Positions 6,047 through 7,604 of a stretch of DNA of 7,604 bases are shown one piece after another. The stretch spans positions 1 through 7,604 of the forward strand of contig PFGS01000202.1 in the NCBI GenBank assembly GCA_002783525.1, read 5' to 3'. Origin of the DNA: Ignavibacteriales bacterium CG12_big_fil_rev_8_21_14_0_65_30_8 (lineage in GTDB: Bacteria > Bacteroidota > Ignavibacteria > Ignavibacteriales > Ignavibacteriaceae). The notes beneath the pieces are model-generated. The model was not told the origin of the DNA. It did not search any database and saw only the letters and a program-made list of their open reading frames with translations. The first letter of the stretch is position 1; the number at the start of each line of letters is the position of its first letter. The translations under genes and the position numbers were made by a program.

Positions 6047-6104
6047 ATTCTTTGTTATTTTTATTTATAAAAATAATTAATATTTAATAAATATCAACAG
6101 AAAA
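6047..6104. promoter_or_regulatory. Divergent intergenic promoter region (beta-barrel gene / methyltransferase operon)
   Basis: A 58-nt, almost purely A/T spacer between divergent starts. On the minus strand TTGATA (complement of 6092-6097) with TATTTT (complement of 6070-6075) at 16-nt spacing is a passable sigma70 promoter for the barrel gene. On the plus strand TTGTTA at 6052-6057 lacks a -10 at proper spacing. No SD is evident before the methyltransferase ATG at 6105. Confidence 0.35.
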
Positions 6105-6728
6105 ATGCTCCCAATTGAAATAGATAATAATAAATTGAACGATTCGAAATATTGGGATAAGAAATATACTTCAAACAACACTAATTGGGACATGAAAAGT
6201 TCCACTCCCGTTTTTAAAGAATTATTAAGCAAAAGTGAATTTATTTCTCCCTGTAGATTGCTAATTACCGGTTCCGGAAAGGGTTATGATGCAATTGAAG
6301 CAGCTAAATTGAACTATGATGTTACTACTGTTGATTTTTCATCTGAAGCAAACAAAATAGCTAAAGAAATAGCCGGAGATTTATCTAATAAAATAAATTA
6401 CTTACAAACAGATATATTTGATCTGAATAAAACCCATAAGAATTATTTTGATGCAATTTATGAATACACAACTTTTTGTGCTATCGATCCCAAAAGAAGA
6501 AAAGAATATGTAAATGTTCTTTCAGATGTATTAAAGAGCGGAGGCAAACTAGTTGCACTATTATTTCCTGTAGACGGTAGAGGTGGCGGGCCGCCCTTTA
6601 ATATAGATATAATTGAATTTTATAAATTGCTGTCAAAAAAATATATATTGGAATTTTCTACTTTTAAAATAAATTCGATCAAACCCAGAGCAGGGAAAGA
6701 AGTTTTACAAATATATAAAAAGAGATAA
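6105..6728 (+). CDS. SAM-dependent methyltransferase of the thiopurine S-methyltransferase (TPMT) type
   Basis: A 207-residue class I methyltransferase whose pattern matches the bacterial TPMT-like family. Y16-W-D-K-K-Y-T ... NWD (27-29) ... S-T-P-V-F (33-37) form the N-terminal lid. The SAM-binding loop is LLITGSGKGYDAIEAA (52-67), followed by acidic Asp77 in TTVDFS that would hold the ribose. FDAIYEYTTFCAI (115-127) is motif IV, and GRGGGPPF (158-165) is the family's characteristic glycine/proline loop; PRAGKEVLQIY (194-204) makes the last strand. Usual members have GCGKGYD where this one has GSGKGYD, a mild change. Related proteins methylate thiols, thiopurines, selenite or tellurite; the substrate here is unknown. 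It begins an operon, with the next gene starting after a 1-nt gap, which suggests translational coupling. Confidence 0.88.
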   Translation: MLPIEIDNNKLNDSKYWDKKYTSNNTNWDMKSSTPVFKELLSKSEFISPCRLLITGSGKGYDAIEAAKLNYDVTTVDFSSEANKIAKEIAGDLSNKINYLQTDIFDLNKTHKNYFDAIYEYTTFCAIDPKRRKEYVNVLSDVLKSGGKLVALLFPVDGRGGGPPFNIDIIEFYKLLSKKYILEFSTFKINSIKPRAGKEVLQIYKKR

Positions 6729-6729
6729 T

Positions 6730-7245
6730 ATGCCATTAAATCTGGAGCTCAAATTAAAATTAGATACACATGAAAATGTTGAATCGATTTTGAAAAAAAA
6801 TAATGTTTGCGTAAGTGAGGTAATAGATCAAAAAGATGTTTACTATTTTGTTAAAAACGGATTGTTAAAATTAAGAATTGAAGGAGAAAAAAATACATTA
6901 ATAAAATATTTAAGGGATGAATCCGGAAACGACAGGTGGTCAAACTATAAAATAATACAACTTACAAATGGAAATGCAGAGAAATTTTTATCTGAATTAT
7001 TTACAACAGAAACAATTGTAAAAAAGATAAGAAAATTATACTGGTTGCTAAACACAAGAATACACATTGATGTTGTTGAATCATTGGGGAATTTTTTAGA
7101 ACTTGAGACAATTGTAACAGGCAAAAGAGAAGAAGCAATCGGAAGATTTAATAAAGTAATTGAAATAATGAATTTGGACGTAAGAAAACAATTTAAATGC
7201 TCATATAGAGATCTAATGTTGCAAAAACAAAATGATACTAACTAA
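6730..7245 (+). CDS. CYTH-domain protein (class IV adenylate cyclase / triphosphatase-like, CyaB type)
   Basis: A 171-residue single-domain CYTH protein. Members bind triphosphate substrates and metal inside a tunnel barrel and act as class IV adenylate cyclases, thiamine triphosphatases or inorganic triphosphatases. The entry motif is NLELKLKL (4-11), an E-x-K-x-K variant of ExExK as in CyaB-like proteins. Other tunnel residues visible are D36 and Y38, K47-L-R49, K59 with R62, R110-I-H-I-D114, and the signature S-L-G-N-F-L-E-L-E (118-126). SYRDLM (158-163) near the end is typical. All charged positions are present, so it is probably active; cyclase versus triphosphatase cannot be decided. 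It starts 1 nt after the methyltransferase and overlaps the next gene by 14 nt. Confidence 0.88.
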   Translation: MPLNLELKLKLDTHENVESILKKNNVCVSEVIDQKDVYYFVKNGLLKLRIEGEKNTLIKYLRDESGNDRWSNYKIIQLTNGNAEKFLSELFTTETIVKKIRKLYWLLNTRIHIDVVESLGNFLELETIVTGKREEAIGRFNKVIEIMNLDVRKQFKCSYRDLMLQKQNDTN

Positions 7246-7582
7246 ATCCAAGAACAAAAAAATAAATATCAATAAAGAAATTGATAGAAGAATAAAAAAT
7301 GGTAAAATTTCTAATCTTCTATTAGTTGTTCCGACAAACAGAAAAGTAAGACATTTTAAAAAAGAAATAATTTCAAACTCACCTAATAATTCTACAAAAA
7401 ATATTTTTATTGAAACAATAAGTACATTTTCAACAAAAATTATTGAAAGAAATGATGAATTTAATAATTTGGAATTAAGTGAGCCGGCAACGTATATTTT
7501 ATTGGAGCAGGCATTTAATGAAATAAAACCGGAATATTTTTCAAGTTATAAAAACAATATTCCCACCGGTACACTTCAGTAA
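7232..7582 (+). CDS. N-terminal part of an AddB-like helicase/nuclease family protein, ended by an in-frame stop
   Basis: The frame opens at an ATG inside the end of the CYTH gene (14-nt overlap) and encodes 116 residues before TAA at 7580-7582. N-S-N-L-L-L-V-V-P-T-N-R-K-V-R-like wording (27-40, from ISNLLLVVPTNRKVR) followed by IFIETISTFSTKII (58-71) and LSEPATYILLEQAFNEI resembles the start of AddB-like recombination proteins, which pair with AddA to process double-strand breaks and usually carry a C-terminal PD-(D/E)XK nuclease. Such proteins run to about 900-1,100 residues, so 116 is far too short. No Walker A GKT is visible, as in helicase-dead AddB types. After the stop the same frame continues with I-K-N-V-I-S-E to the window edge, which fits the family sequence following a P-x-G-T-L motif (here PTGTL, 111-115). 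A nonsense mutation or sequencing error is therefore likely; the rest lies outside the window. Confidence 0.6.
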   Translation: MILTKSKNKKININKEIDRRIKNGKISNLLLVVPTNRKVRHFKKEIISNSPNNSTKNIFIETISTFSTKIIERNDEFNNLELSEPATYILLEQAFNEIKPEYFSSYKNNIPTGTLQ

Positions 7583-7604
7583 ATAAAAAATGTAATATCA
7601 GAAT

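Noticed and set aside
6047..6104. A/T-only repeats such as TTAATATTTAATAAAT as operator or origin boxes
   Set aside because: Short repeats of this kind are expected by chance at such composition; there is no symmetric palindrome or DnaA-box match.
1..7604. CRISPR arrays, tRNA, rRNA or insertion-sequence ends
   Set aside because: No regularly spaced repeats, cloverleaf-like segments, transposase motifs or terminal inverted repeats were seen on either strand.

Overview
The window is AT-rich (by eye roughly 30% GC) bacterial chromosome, tightly packed, with ten genes, two of them incomplete or interrupted at the window ends. The mix points to a Gram-negative of the Bacteroidota/Chlorobiota/Ignavibacteriota group: a small outer-membrane beta-barrel protein whose signal peptide ends in N-A-Q-G, a flavobacterial-style cytoplasmic M14 peptidase, an ECF sigma/membrane anti-sigma pair and an AddB-like recombination protein. 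Several genes carry recognisable Shine-Dalgarno (SD) sequences, which fits Ignavibacteriota better than Bacteroidia proper. The taxonomic call is inference; there is no rRNA here.

Layout. Positions 2-160 (+) hold the C-terminal end of a membrane protein with a Pro/Gln-rich tail (possibly SecG), closed by a good intrinsic terminator. A LOG/TIGR00730-type nucleotide-hydrolase family gene follows (237-1097, +). It converges on a minus-strand pair: a zinc-ribbon protein with a C-terminal Tudor/SH3-like segment (1345-1725) leading into ribosomal protein bS21 (rpsU, 1126-1317, TTG start with a very strong SD). The pair has its own candidate sigma70 promoter (1758-1786) and a terminator (1097-1120). 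Upstream on the same strand is a tight three-gene unit: M14 zinc carboxypeptidase (4712-3297), ECF sigma factor (3275-2685) and membrane-anchored anti-sigma factor (2670-1798), separated by 21 and 14 nt.

Across a divergent intergenic region lies a thioredoxin/peroxiredoxin-like gene (4800-5342, +). It ends in a bidirectional terminator shared with a minus-strand outer-membrane beta-barrel gene (5399-6046). From a second divergent region starts a compact plus-strand operon: TPMT-type SAM methyltransferase (6105-6728), CYTH-domain protein (6730-7245, 1 nt gap) and an AddB-like protein (from 7232, 14 nt overlap). The AddB-like frame is cut by an in-frame TAA at 7580-7582, after which same-frame codons continue to look like family sequence.

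I see no mobile element, CRISPR array, tRNA or rRNA. Most of the window is ordinary housekeeping and stress-response sequence. The points worth a second look are the rpsU translation signals and its zinc-ribbon partner, the non-zinc membrane anti-sigma paired with a SigR/SigH-like sigma factor, and the stop codon in the AddB-like gene.
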